Assembly: GCF_002443255.2 (NCBI RefSeq)
Contig: NW_019211455.1
Span: 17,831,126 to 17,895,125 of the forward strand
Length of the DNA: 64,000 bases
Reading direction: 5' to 3'
DNA from: Varroa destructor
Taxonomy: Eukaryota > Arthropoda > Arachnida > Mesostigmata > Varroidae
Shown here: one piece after another, positions 37,300 through 50,472 of the stretch
How positions within the stretch are numbered: position 1 is the stretch's first letter
Layout of the letters: every line of letters starts with the position of its first letter
Notes under the pieces: generated by a model
Told to the model about the DNA's origin: nothing
Databases searched by the model: none
Seen by the model: only the letters and a program-made list of their open reading frames with translations
Made by a program: the position numbers and the translations under genes

Positions 37300-39200
37300 G
37301 GGAGTTTAATTCTGGCTGGAAAGTTTGTTATCTACATAGCACGTTGCCGTTTTCATAGAATTGTAGACGTCTGCAGTCGTTCGTGGATAAGTAGTAGACG
37401 GTGGCCCAAGGCCGGCTAGAATGCTCATAAGCGTAGTCGGCGGGGTGCACCGCTCTCACTGCTTCGTTCGTACTGTTAGCGCGTTTCCCTTTCTCTCGTT
37501 TGGCTTATTCAAACCTCCTTTCCCCTAGATTCGCTCACCCACACAGGCTCACATGCCCAGAGACAAACATACAGACACTCAAGCAGACCTTCAACAAGAC
37601 AGCCGCAGGCATCAAGCAAAAGCCCGCCACAACCCTTAGGCTAACGGAGACCGAGGCAGCGAACCAGCGAAGGCTCCAAAAAAAGGAGAGGAATACGAAC
37701 GTTCGAGAGGACCAAGGCAATGTAGGTTTCGGCTATCCGTTCAGATCGACACGCAGTTACCTGAACAACACGGTCGAACCAGCAACAACAACTAACTGAA
37801 GAAGTAACTGAGGCTGAGTAGATCTACCTCAGCGAGTCGACTTGACCGGCGATTTGGCCACGGATTCGGCGCTTTCAATTGACTCAGACGCGTCTTGTAA
37901 ACAGAAGCATGCGAAAATGATGAGGATAACGGAAGATGAGTGTGACACATGCGGACACGCTGGCTGAGCAACGGTGAAAAAAGACCGACTGTCGTAAAGG
38001 ATAGAGATTGCGACATCCCGTTTGGTCAGTAGCCGGGCGTCCAACATGTTGTATTGGTGTGTCGTGCGATCAATGCAGTAGGCGTTTATAGTGGTTGAAT
38101 TTCACGGTCCAAGACTTTGTGGTAACAATCAGATGAGTTCGATCTAGGATAAAAAAAAAAAGATTTCAACGAAGGATAAGCGTCGAGTTTGATAACTAGT
38201 CAGTTTTCTCCGTTGAGACAGAAAATAGAAAACTTTCGAAGCAAGTGTGGCTGTCAATAGTAGTAACAACAAAACAAACGGCAACAAACTGTACCGAGCT
38301 CGAGGAATGACGCTAAGCAAGGCGCTATAGAACTGTATAAAATCTCTGTATAGTATAAATCTGTATATTATATAGTATGTAAAGAACTACTGCGGTGTTC
38401 AAATTGAAGGCTAAAAGTCCAACACTGACCGGTTCATTGAACCGCTTTTCCCGTAATGCTCTGTTTGATATGATGTGCAGCGTGGGAACGACGTGACTGG
38501 CCTTGCGTGTGACAGGGATGAGAAGTCCCCATACGACCAAGGTGGCGCCACAGTCTACTTGGTATAGACCGTACCGTTAAAGCAAGCGTATGAACCTGAA
38601 TGAAATCAACCTCATTACGAACTCCAATTTCGGCGGGAATGTCGCCATCTGAAGATTAAGTTGTAGTGAAAAAAAAAAAAGAAGGCTGTACATCACAAAA
38701 GGCAAAATATTTATTGGACTAGTTGAGCAGTCTAGGGGCTCAGTAATATCAGAGGGGCAAAAAGCAAGCACACTCTAATAGCTTTTACTCGACACAGTTC
38801 TTAAGGCGTGTTATTAGAAAGAACTGCCACTGTACTTAGTAACCTGTACAGAAGGAAAAATACTTCTCATAGATTACTCTATGTTTATATTCCTAGGGCG
38901 ACATCTCGAGAACCTGCTGATCGATTTGATTCAGGCGAATATTTTCAACAGCATCCGTGAGTTGTCGGTCAGCCAATCTGTCCTATTAAACTCGCATTCT
39001 ACTCAACCTCGAAGGTGTATCCTTCCGCAAAGTTCGGGACATCGTTTCGCACCAGTGCGTTACTCGTATCTGGGAAATACGTGATACGGGCCATCACGCT
39101 GTCGGTTTGTTTCAGTAACATTTGTTAGCTAAAAGAACGTTATTGTCGTAAAACATTGCCTCTACGGGTTGACTACTGACTTTTTTGTGCTGTCTCGTAG

Positions 39201-39376
39201 ATCGACTGATTGGACTATATGGAAACAAAACTGTATTTATTACAGCTGCAACGATAGTCTGTGTTGCTGCTATCATTGCATTTCGTTTGTGTGTAACTTC
39301 AACCATAATAGGCTCTGCATGTGCCGCGTTTGATCGTTCAGGCAACTTGTGTCTGCCAGAAAAAGAGTTCATATAG
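39201..39376 (+). CDS. possible membrane-protein exon or chance open frame
   Basis: After an acceptor-like TGTCTCGTAG, a frame of about 58 codons runs to a stop. It begins DRLIGLYGNKTVFI and continues with a roughly 20-residue hydrophobic span. The opening loosely recalls the DRxGRKxVF loop of major-facilitator transporters, but nothing else confirms this. The opposite strand is also open across the same stretch, so coding status is doubtful. Confidence 0.15.
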
Positions 39377-39859
39377 CTATTGTGGTTGCTTGATCAGTCG
39401 TGTCTTTCTGGCACGTTGTGCGAGCGAAAAAACCGAGTACTGGCTGCGGCTGTCAACGTGATAATTGAGACGGACGCACAGTGACACGCCCGGCGTGCGC
39501 AGACACAGAAGAGGGGTACTATCCAGCATAAAGAGGTAACGGAGGAAAGAAGAACCTTGGTAGCTAGTTTGTGAAAACAAGCGGAACTCTCCCTCTTTTA
39601 CCGGGTCCGCAGCAACGTCAGCGTCATGACAGGAGGATGGGATTCAGTGTCTACAGGCATAGGGAAAGCAGTTCAGCACCTTAACGTTTGAAATCCACCA
39701 GAAACGAAAGCTTACGAATTGAGGTTGAAACTAACACCGACACGGGAGCGCGGAAAGACGAGAAGGTCTTTAATCGAGCGCCTACGACACTCGTATCGTA
39801 GAGCTCGGCCTATTGAGCGCCCGTGCGAAAACTCTGCCGTTATAACATCAAAGGTCTTT

Positions 39860-39962
39860 ATGGATAGTAAACGGCAACTGAGAACAGGACGGGACGGAGG
39901 AAGCCTTCAATTGCAATTATTTTGTATTGGGATAGCTGCAACGCTAATCTGCAATTCTACAG
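39860..39962 (+). CDS. possible first coding exon with signal-peptide-like start
   Basis: ATG at 39860 opens a frame with a basic lead (MDSKRQLRTGRDGG), then a hydrophobic stretch (LQLQLFCIGIAATLIC), then NST and a strong donor ACAG|GTAGGT ending in phase 1. This has the shape of a secreted or membrane protein's first exon at the right edge of a GC-richer patch. The frame is open upstream to about 39719. I found no matching downstream exon, and the start context is weak (T at -3). It could be chance. Confidence 0.25.
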
Positions 39963-39970
39963 GTAGGTCG

Positions 39971-42900
39971 CCAGCTAATAAACGGTAGCTGAGAGAGCAT
40001 AGGCCGTAAATCGATGGATAATCCTTGCCCTACGCTATACTTGGTCATTTATTCAAAGACAAAAACAGACAAAGAGAATTCCTCGTCGCCACTATTAAAT
40101 ATAACAGCTAATATTTATTTTAAAACACGACAAAGCAACGAAATTTGTTTAAACATTAAACATTTACTTAATGTTGCCTTTTAGTAAGCTAGGTAAGATA
40201 AACATCGCTAGAGCACCAGTTTCTAGAGAAGCATTTTAGAAAAATTATAGCAATATCTGTATACAACAAGAAACATCATCTGCGTACGAGCTAGATCCTT
40301 AACGCCGAAGATGGCCTAAAATGACGGCAGCCTGTGCATCTTCTTGCTCACATTTATGTGCATATTTGAAAGACTCGCATCACAGCGGAAATGCGTAGAG
40401 AAGCATAAATCTATATGTATCGACAAACTGGATCATCATGCACCGGCCTGAGACAATGTTGCAGGCATTTCCTCTACATTCTGCGAAGGAATAGGTAATT
40501 TGATTGGAACTTAACGGATGTGCTCGTCATAGTAAACATTTGTCCGCTTTTCTTGCTGTTCACGTAGTTTTCCAGAAGAAGCTACTTGTCCATATCTCAC
40601 AAGTGAAAAGTTAGTTCTGTTAGTTACACACACGATAATAGGAAACAATCTAATAGAAAAAAAAATATATATAGCCAATTTTTCATGTGGTATGTTCAAT
40701 GGGTTGTATTTATACCTATTGTCTAGGCAGAGTTAATATTTGCTACAGAAACATTATTTGTTTTACCTCGTTTGCAAAAGATCCTGTCTGTGCATTTGCA
40801 AACAAAAACTTCGACGAAGGTTTTACTCAGCGATATAGCGTGTCGCTTAAATGATAACTTCGTATCATAGTTTTTTGGCGGTCGTAAGACCGAATAAGAG
40901 CGAGAGCATCTGACTTATGTTCATCTATTATGCCTGAGGCATCATCGGTTGTGTTATCATACAGGCTTTGGCCTTTCCTCTATATTAAACGAAATAACTT
41001 ATTGGCCTGTTTACATATAAAATACCTAATATAGCCGTTTTAAAGGTTATCTATACTCTTGTAACTACGTTGTTATAAAAAAGTCACGTGAGGAATTCTA
41101 GTCGAAGCTGTAAAGCAATGTATTTATAGGGGTTCTCGAAGATTTACGTTTGTCAATTAAGAACTCCCCCATGGTATTTACCCTGTTACTTACATGCACG
41201 TCTTTGGCGACGGATTGCTTTACGAGTAGTTTGGCTTGACTAACTAATTGGGAAGACGGTTAGCGTCTAACTAGACGTACTAGATTGTAATCTAGAACCC
41301 TTCTGCACCTACCTTTACCTTGGGATTACAACAAAAGACATTAACCCGTAGACTCTATCGCTTTTCATCTCAAGTAGCAAATTATTTTTTTTTCAGTAGG
41401 TCTAACTGCACTTGAAGGCTTCGGATTTTAAACATTCGCCTAGGGTGGGAGCAAAAACTCGTCGGAATTCTATTCATAAGTTACAATTAAGTGTAGCATT
41501 ATGACTCATCTAATTATAGACACTTTTTGATTAGAGCTCACTGGGTTTATTGAAGCGGGAATCCACACGGGCCATTCTGAGACGATCGGTGACAACTTCT
41601 AATCTAGCTAGAGGTGTCGCGTTAAGACAGCCAAAAGCCCGAAATAAAAGTGTTTGTATACTGCATATGGTTCAGATGGAGCTATGCAATTTTCCTCATA
41701 CGACATTTCTACAAAGTAAATCTATCGGTTTAATTTATACTATAACTAGATTTCACTATTGAGTATAGAAAGATAGTTTTGTTTATTAGTATGCGATCGC
41801 TTCGATTTTTCAGCAGCGATTCTACTCCAATCGATACTAAGAAGGCAACGAGCATTGTAGGGATCTAAATTAATGGCGTTTTCATTTTGATCTGTTAGTG
41901 ACTATTACGTACACTACCACAGCTTAGGTAACTCATAATTATAATCAAGTGTAACTATCTGGTCGCTTTTACTTTGCAGTATGTAGACACAATATGCATG
42001 GCAAAACAGTATTTAGCCCGCAAAAGAGCCAAGCATCTTCGTTATAACACTGAGCACATGTTCCGGTCGTGCCTCTACGACTGGCCGACCATCGGCCTTC
42101 GACCGAGTCAATGCACATTTCGTTAGCCTCAGCGCTAACTTCAGCACATCTGCACAACTGCTTCTCTGTTGTCATCAAGTTGACTGGCGTTGAGATGCTG
42201 TGATGGGTTTAGGCGAACCGTGTCCATCTTTAACTCCTGGGTTCCACCGATCAGCGGCCCACAGCTGTAAGCACCTGTCTGTGTTTAACTGTATCACTTC
42301 GATACGATTATGGAGGAACGATAACTAAGCTGATTGCAGAATTGGAGATTCAGTGGTATCGCCGTACGGTGCGCTTGAGAACGTTCAACAGCCAACTGCT
42401 GAGTGACAGTTTACAAGCTGTTCTAAGAGTGGACGTAGCACTTGAGCACCTCTGAATCTGCTTATCCCAATTGTTTATTTGTTGATAAAGTTTGTTTTGC
42501 AGTTTTGATTCTCTCAAAACACGAGCGAGATGTTCTAAGAAATTTAAAAGCGTGACGGCACTAGGCAAGCATAATTTGTGCAGGCAGGACATATCATTGG
42601 TCCTTATTGTTAGAGCGTATTTCCGTTTTCAACGGGAAAATGTAAAGCCAATCCGTATGACCAGTATCTTATTGTTGTAGTATTAGAACGCACATAGAAT
42701 ATGGCAATATATTTCAACTATTGGGGTCTTATGCTTAAACTAATGCACTTAGCAAGAAAAAGCAGAGCATTTATTTTGCAGGGTTCAAACGAATATCCAG
42801 GACGATAAAAGGGCTTAAGCAAAGTATACTACAAGCAAAACGAGCAAACAAGTCTTGCGCGGCCTGCCAGCTGTAGCGCCCCCACTAATCTTCAATAAGC

Positions 42901-45822
42901 TTTTGTAGGCATTCATTGTTAATGGAGTGCGTTATTATCGACGAGGCAAGCCAGCCGGATATCAAAGCATGCGCTACACACAGGCCTGCTGCATATAGCT
43001 GAATTCATAGCTTGTTCTGTTGTGAAAAGGGACAGGTCGAATTCGCTGCTGTCATAGGAAGTAGGATATGTATTATCGGTCATTTTCAAATCAGACATTC
43101 GCGCGCGAACAAATCTCATAAACACTTTTATTGAGACAAGCTGAAGCGCCTCGGATAACAGTAAAACAAACGTTTAAAGAACAATGTCAAGTTTTGTGTT
43201 CTTAAATTTGTCTCATTTTTCACCACCACCGCCGCTTATCTTCTTTTATCGGCGGTTCATCAGGAAAGATTACGTTTGAATAATGTTAATTTGTTAGTTT
43301 GATAAGGCATCGTTTTGAGTGCAACATGCACACAGTATTGTATTCGCCAGTCTACCATTATCAACAAATAAACATATTTCACAAACGTAAAACAGCAGAT
43401 TTTCGATTCCAGCTTAGATGACGTGCACCTTTCTTTTCCACTAAAAATAATATGTTCAATAGCATAGGAAAACGTTATAAATCCTTTGATGCCTTTAGTT
43501 ACCTACTGTGTATCTCTCTTCCTCATTGTACTATTCCTTAGCCTAAGAGTTTTAAGCACAGTGGCGGCCTCTGTCCAGGTCCGACAGTGGTCTAGATTTA
43601 ATTCCAGATCGAGGCGCAACGATACGTGGTGCAGCATTTAGTTGATGAAGATTCCACAGTACCAGATGAATACTTCACCTATTAAGCCTAATTTGCATAA
43701 TGAGTTAGTTTTCAGCTTCCTGAAAAAACAAAAGCAAAAGGTCCCATTTATGTCCTAAGCGCACAATGGTGATCCGTATAAGGTAATATATGTGCTATCC
43801 ATCTACCTAGTTTACTCTCGATGGATAGAGTAAATATGGACTGGGCCTGTTAACAGGCGCCGCATCCTGCAAATCCTGTATACAGCGCGTAGTCACAGTT
43901 CAGACATGAACTGCGGTTCGAGGTTGCTGTGACAATATTTACATTGAATGAGGATGATGACCGGTAGTAATTTTCTAACCGCATTTCAGGGGGTCGCGAA
44001 ATGAACCTTATCAGTCCATCCCGTGGTTCTAAAACCAATGTGAGCGCATTTTCCACCCCCAGCCTTTACCTATGAACTCATGAGGGCTTTATATATGCAT
44101 CGGATGTATGTCAGCTGGTGCATTGCATCCGGTGCATCGAGAAGAGCAAATGGGTCGTTTAACATCTCGAAATAGTTGTCTCACAGCACGAGGGAGAGAT
44201 ACGACGAAAGTTTAGAGTGTTCGGAGCGCTACTTTTCGACGCCAGTGTCACAATACTGCTGCTAAGCGTTTGCTTAGCGAGCTGGGCTCGACGGCTTTTT
44301 ACCTTTGTTGAGCGAGGACGTGTGACCCATCATCTTCTCAGACCGCTCTGCAGTTTACGCGCACTTTACTATATGCACATGACTAGACGCCCGGGGTAAA
44401 GCAAAGGGGCAAATTACACATTGCGGAGAAGCACGGATAGGAGAAATGAATTCGGCTTTGGCTAGAACTTAAGGGTCAACGTTTGAGGGTGTGCTATAAA
44501 TAGCAGATGAAAAATGAAGTAAATAACTATCTGATTTGCGTGGCCCAAAAGTAGTCTGTCACTGCTGAGAAAACAGAGGGAATCTAAATCGTCTAGGTAG
44601 TAACTATGGGCATCTCTGTTCTGATGAATGAGTCACTTGTTCAAATTTACACTTATATAATTTGCGTTTAGATAAATAAACTACAGTACCCTGTGCTGTA
44701 ATAAGCTAGCGTTGCGCTCCCAAGCGGTCCTAGTCGATGCTTGTACGTTAATCCCAAAAAAACTTACTAGATTCGAATACTGCTGGTCGCATCGGACGTG
44801 TTAGTGCATGTAAACCATGGCGGAAATATTCATGGTCCTTCTGCAAAAATACGCAAAGGACGTATGATGGAAGTAGAAGTTGCTCAAACGTGCAGCGACG
44901 CGTCTGCAGTCATTTCCCTCACCACTCAGACCTTAAGGCAGTGACCTCTTGCGACTATGGGTAGCTCTTGCGGCTTTTTAGCCTTCAAAGTCTGTCCGCC
45001 TCTAAGCACCCTACGAATCGTAGCTAAAGGCAACAACTAGCTGTAAAACAAAATATCATATGATTGTAGGTGTTAATGGAGTGTGTGGGCGTACACACAT
45101 TGAATACAAACGGATACTGTAACCCTGCGTATGCGTTTGATGGCGCTTTTCAAAGGTATGACTGACGCGTTAATTAAAAGGACCATTACTAATCAGATTA
45201 TCCAAACATGCATATATTTTAGCAGATAAAACCCCTTGCATAACATCATGTGACGCTGCGTGGATACGCATAGATATTTTCTGAAATCGAGCTTTAATGA
45301 TGGAAAACACACCTCAGCGGCCGAAAACAGATTACGTTGCTCTATAAACACACGGATCTTAAAGATCATTTACGCCGCTAAGTTTGCCCCTATTTACCCG
45401 TTTTGAAGAGAAATATTTGCATGTCCGAGAATACAATGTTGCGTTTTGTTATCTAATCGATTATCGTTATGATTATTCTGAAATTATACGAATACCAGAG
45501 TTCCCATTTAGGGGCAGTATGAGCGATCCTGTCAATCTTTTAAGGCAAGATTATATAAGTCATTAAATAGTATGGTAGGTATAGTACAACCTAAGACTAA
45601 GCCTAGTATTTTTTACGCGTATTAAATATGTAAATCCAGTTCGCATCCTACAGTGAACCTTGCCTTGTGTAGTAGCGGCCACGATTAATGTTTTACTTCC
45701 AAATTTATTATCGATGGCTACCAATAGTTCCTTTTCTTACCATGGTTTAATTAAATTATAATATCATACGACGACCATTATGAATGTTGAGTGATGAGCG
45801 CGACAAGTGCTGCTAAGCGTCA
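39971..45822. other. no gene recognised
   Basis: Scattered short frames only. A - strand frame at 42350-42592 is helical and leucine-rich in character (LLNFLEHLARVLRESKLQNK) and might be an eroded retroelement Gag piece, but there is no second motif to support it. Confidence 0.55.
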
Positions 45823-46074
45823 ATGCCCTTTTTTGATTTTTCGCAGCAAGATCCATCGGCGGAAGAATTCTGCATTACCGTACCACACGGGTCCGACATG
45901 TATTGTTCGTCCCTACACAATAACTGGGAAGGACTTGTTGAAGCATGGACAGGCTTGAAAGTTATTTGCGAGAGGAAGTCCTGCGGTTTTAAGAGATTGA
46001 ACTTGAGTTTTGTGGTACGACAAATTTTAGGTGCGAGGCGACCAATACATCCGTACATGCAAATGGACTGCTAA
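45823..46074 (+). CDS. possible small gene or terminal exon, unknown product
   Basis: An 83-codon frame starts with ATG at 45823. It contains a strong acceptor, TTTTTGATTTTTCGCAG, just before 45847, after which 75 codons run to TAA in the same frame. The peptide carries spaced cysteines (FCITVPHG, MYCSS, VICERKSCGF) and reads less biased than the neighbouring AT-rich frames. If spliced, it would be a 3'-terminal exon entered in phase 0. The - strand is also open here. I do not recognise a family. Confidence 0.25.
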   Translation: MPFFDFSQQDPSAEEFCITVPHGSDMYCSSLHNNWEGLVEAWTGLKVICERKSCGFKRLNLSFVVRQILGARRPIHPYMQMDC

Positions 46075-49000
46075 AAGCGGGCGTGAAATGTCCACAGAAT
46101 ATTGTACCCTAGGGTTGCACTGTCATCTACTCTGTCAGTCGATTTAAGCAGGTTTCAAAGGTCACAAAAGCAGAGCTTGAAATGTGGTCCCGATTCGCTT
46201 ACTAAAAACAATTAGAACCCGAAACACATGTATTTTTGCGACCGCGCGAAGCTATCACTGACTGATATCATATTCGTGTTTATATACTTAATTCATATGC
46301 ATCTTCCATGCCCTATTTTATTTCGCACAATGAGTTCTACTTGAGTTTCTTAATTCGCAATTCCCTGCAAATGCTAATGATCATACTACTTTACCTTTCT
46401 CTTCTGTGACGCCGTCGTTTTCGATGTTACATTTTGCACATCAAAATTTCGGTTTCACCTTCGCGACCCACAACGTTGCCACCCTCTGTCATTGCTATCC
46501 TACCCCATCACAACGCAATACTACTAGCAACACCTGTTTGAGCTTACCAATAATTTGATGTTTCACTGCAGCAGCAGTAGTAACTGCAAGTTTCGTAGCA
46601 GTTCCAGACTGAACACATCTAGAAGTTAGGGGAGAAGGAAGGAGGACAGCTCAGTCGTGTACTCAGCCGATCCACCCTATGCAATAACTTTATCGGGATG
46701 AGTGTTCTGCTGCTACGATTTCCACTTCAATACATTTACCAGCCGAAACGATACACAGAGGTCGGTGGATGAGGGAGACCTCGTCGAGTTCGGCCTCTGT
46801 TCCACAGGCATCACCGCATCTCAGTCCCAACAGAGCAATCTGCGGTCTTGATGTCGTCGAAAGGTGAAATCGTCCAAATAAACAGAAGAATATGTACTAA
46901 CCACATTCAGTGCTCGGATAGTATATTGTCTAACCAAGTTTGACACGGCGAAGCGTGTCGAGTATTTAGTGCCACCGATGCGCTAACAGTTATGGTGGTA
47001 TGCACGGTTAAGGAGGTGGCTGAGACAGAAAAGGCTTGTTGGTTATTTGCACTCTGTTCTTGCTAATACTACCGCTTCAATTATTTGTGTACCAGCATCG
47101 TAGCTAATATCACAGCTGCTGAAGCTGGACTGGCGGGAAATGATTCCGTTGCCTATTAAAGTTGCCGGAGCGGACGAATTCTGTTATTTTAGAACGTTTA
47201 CCCTTGTCGGTTCCCTATCTCTGGAGTTTTACATCCAGTATCGCCGTTAGGCACTCCATCAGACGGGCTCTTGTCGGCCCAAGATAATTGTGTCGCTGCT
47301 AGTTCTAGGCTTAGTATTTTGAGCATACGAATCGAAACACCGTGGACAGTCTTTAATTGAGTGCCATTTATCGCCCAGTGATCATTTCATTAACTTCGTG
47401 CTAAACCGTATTGTTGGTAGGATGCAGCTAAATATATCCAACATCGCCATCTGATTAAGTAATGGAGGTATCTTTGGAATGTACTCTTTTACTAGTAACA
47501 CACGCCCGCGCCTGATCCAGTGATTAAGTCCACATTAACAAAATAGGGTGAATCAAACTTTATGATAAGAAAGTAACTTCTGCATGTGGAAAATTACGTA
47601 TACGACACTTTCAGATAAATCGTGTATGCGATCGATTTGTCTTTTTAGCCTGTTGTTGCGAAGCGTGTTGCTTTTGTTGATCCTTACGGGTGTTTTAGGC
47701 GAACTTAAAAACAATACACTTTAGAATATCGCAATTCTTGGAAGAGTTTTTAGTAAGGAGACCTTTGCGCAGGGCAGTTGAGGCTAACATTAGGCTTCAA
47801 TGTTTAGCATGGCCTACGTCTGCCTTTAATGCTTTTGTTGTTATAGTTTGCATAGCTAGGCCTCGGGTTGAAGATGGCTAGAAAGTCCGGCAATTACACA
47901 ACTTGCGGATATAGAGAAAGTGACTTATAAAGAATAATCTTGCGTAAATTATGCGTTGGCTGAAACAACAAGCATTCTAACTTTGAATAAGCAGACTACA
48001 ATGTGCGGTAGTTTAGTAAAAAAGACGATGTCTGCTGATGTACAACGTACGCTACAGTCTAATCTAGGAACCGAGTTTCTTGCACTCATTTACCTTGACA
48101 ACGTTTGGAAATTATATTATTGTTAGCAGTTGTTTGGGGTATACCTCTAGCGAAGAACTAGTTATATGAAACGTAAGCAGGCCGTAAATATAACCGTAAA
48201 CTCCATATGGCTGGCTGGCTGGCTGTACAGTTCAATTTAACTGTAGCTCTTGCCCGATCTGTCAGAATCTATGGATTAGAAGAACCACGGAAATAGCTAG
48301 CCAATTTCTCACAAGCCATCTACAATGGCAAAAAAGCAAACTACCAATAAGGGTAATTAAGATTCTTCTTTTTGTCAAGGCTAAATTTTCCTATGAATCT
48401 CTAGGCTGAACGCATTTTGCAATATTCGAGTGTAGCATTGCCTGATTCGTCACGTTTATCTTTTAGGTAATCGCCGATTTCTGTGGTGTTCCTCTAATAC
48501 GGGCATTTTTCCCTTTGCCTGTAAATCAGTGAGTTCTACTATGCGATTCTGAACCTGACCTTTTTAAGGATCTGTACCTTTCTCTCTTTACTGCATTACT
48601 AATACCACCCGTGTCCGTCACGATTGGCCTGATTTGGTAATATAAAAATTCGTTCTCTGCTGAGAAGAAATAATCATATGAGCGGCACATCCACCTGCCC
48701 TTTGGCGGCTTTTTTCGACAGAAGTAAGTAGCGGTGCAGCAATTTCACTGTTAAGCATAGTTGTCTACGTCTAGGTGCCTACCCACTGGGCCTCTCTATA
48801 GCCAGAGTCTTTCAGGCTCCTTTATACATACCTGTAAGTGGCACCCCCTTTTTAGACAACTTGTGAAACTATGTCGCCCAAAAGGAGATTGTTTCAAAAT
48901 TGACGTAAATTACCTTTAAGCTAGAAGTAAAATTATAGCTGGAACAGGAGTATCGTTAATTCAGATAAGTATACTACAACAAATTTTGCTCAATGGGCCG

Positions 49001-50400
49001 TATAGAATTGAAGAAAAATCTGTCTCTTTTTTGATGTGTATTCGATAAGAAAAGCAAAATTATTAAAAGCGTAAATTTCTTTTAAATTCGACAATCTACA
49101 TGTAAGTTTTGCGTTCGGCCTAAATTACATTATTAAGGTGTACTCTTCAGTATTGTAAGTATTCCGTTTTATTTTTGAAACCATTGATACTAAATAGAGT
49201 CTTCCGTGTTACGCTTTGAGGTCGGGTTAGGATATTCGAAACTAACTTACATATTTAGTTGAATAGTATGTATGGTACTGTAGAGGCAAACGGTGAATAA
49301 TAGCTTCTCTGAATAAGAGGTTGGTACTAGGCAATCGAGTGGCGGGCTATACAATTAAGAATTTAACTTTTCCACCTTTGGAATGAACACATAAGCAATA
49401 GTAGAATGCTCGATCAAACGCGAAACTAAGCCCTGTTGTTTTGTTTATTTCGGTGTATCTTAATTGGCCCGTTCTCTTAACATATAAACGAATGCTGATC
49501 CCACGAACTCGATTTTACACGTGTCGCCTGACAGAACTTGCCGTGTAAACAAAAATATGCGAACCACAAGTCGAAAATCGGCTGCATTATATTAAGCACC
49601 AAAGTTATCATCTGTATACGATGGTGTACACTCGTATGTAGCAGATAAAGGTAGGTAATCTGTAAGAGACCTCTTGGACGCAGGAAGACCATTGTACTGC
49701 TTCCAAAACAACCTTCCATAGATTTTTCACAAATTCAAGTTAGGTACCTGATTTCGATAAAAATACAAAGCGACGAAGCGGCATACCCATTTTTTCAAAT
49801 ATCCCGCCATGTATTTACATGGATTCTACAAAACTATTTCAATAGATAGACTCTACAGTTTCATCATCGACCATTATCACACCTCAAACTTTAGGATTGT
49901 GCTCCAAAAATCATTATGTACCTAAACAAATCTAAGTACTAATTAAATGTATAATGCATTGTACACAGTGTACCGTACATAGTCCGAACTGTCACTGCGT
50001 CTTGATATGGACAGGGGCAGTTTTAAAGGACGTACCCTTAGCCTTCACCGTTTCATTCTTAATCTCAAAGTGTGGATGTGAGTTACGTTTCGGTTGTCAG
50101 CATAGCAGCTTCCGACGCTACGATGCTAATAAAAGCAATTTTTTTTCGCTCGATCGAAATATGGATATTGACTCAACGATATCTGGCTGTACAAACCTGC
50201 CCATATGCACTTTTCGAACCTTAGTAATGGAACAGCTGTGCTCGTGGCTATGCTTCCTGGGCTAGCTCCAAGATAACAAACTAATATTCTGAATGATGAA
50301 ACAGTTTTAGTGCAATTTCCTGTTCCTTCTAGTTAAATACTAAGTCGTTACTTTAATTGGTTCGCTGATCCCGGTCGACGCACAGTTTACTTTAAATTCC

Positions 50401-50472
50401 TGCATAAATAATTAGGCCAATTAGGCCAACTAAAATTCGCTAATTTTTCCGGCCGGCCGAATTATTTATGCA
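50401..50472. repeat. 72-bp imperfect palindrome (18-bp arms)
   Basis: TGCATAAATAATTAGGCC at 50401-50418 pairs with GGCCGAATTATTTATGCA at 50455-50472 with one mismatch in 18. The inner part adds further GGCC blocks (AATTAGGCC on the left, GGCCGGCC on the right). The form could be a tiny foldback/MITE remnant or a template-switch product. Confidence 0.85.

Larger units (their letters stand above)
37300..39970. promoter_or_regulatory. GC-richer patch with candidate exons
   Basis: Base composition rises here relative to both flanks. A + strand frame at 37500-37799 encodes a Thr/Arg/Asn-rich, low-complexity peptide without domain similarity. The two candidate exons at 39201 and 39860 lie at the right end. 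This may be the 5' region of an unrecognised + strand gene, but no confirmed exon supports that. Confidence 0.3.

Noticed and set aside
42000..42600. - strand frames considered as Gag with zinc knuckles of a BEL-type element
   Set aside because: The cysteine spacing does not fit a CCHC knuckle and no protease or polymerase piece lies nearby.
43980..44060. GGGGGTCGCGAAAT and GTGGTTCTAAAACC, recalling hAT-type repeat ends
   Set aside because: The order of the two blocks is not that of known ends and no inverted partner is present.
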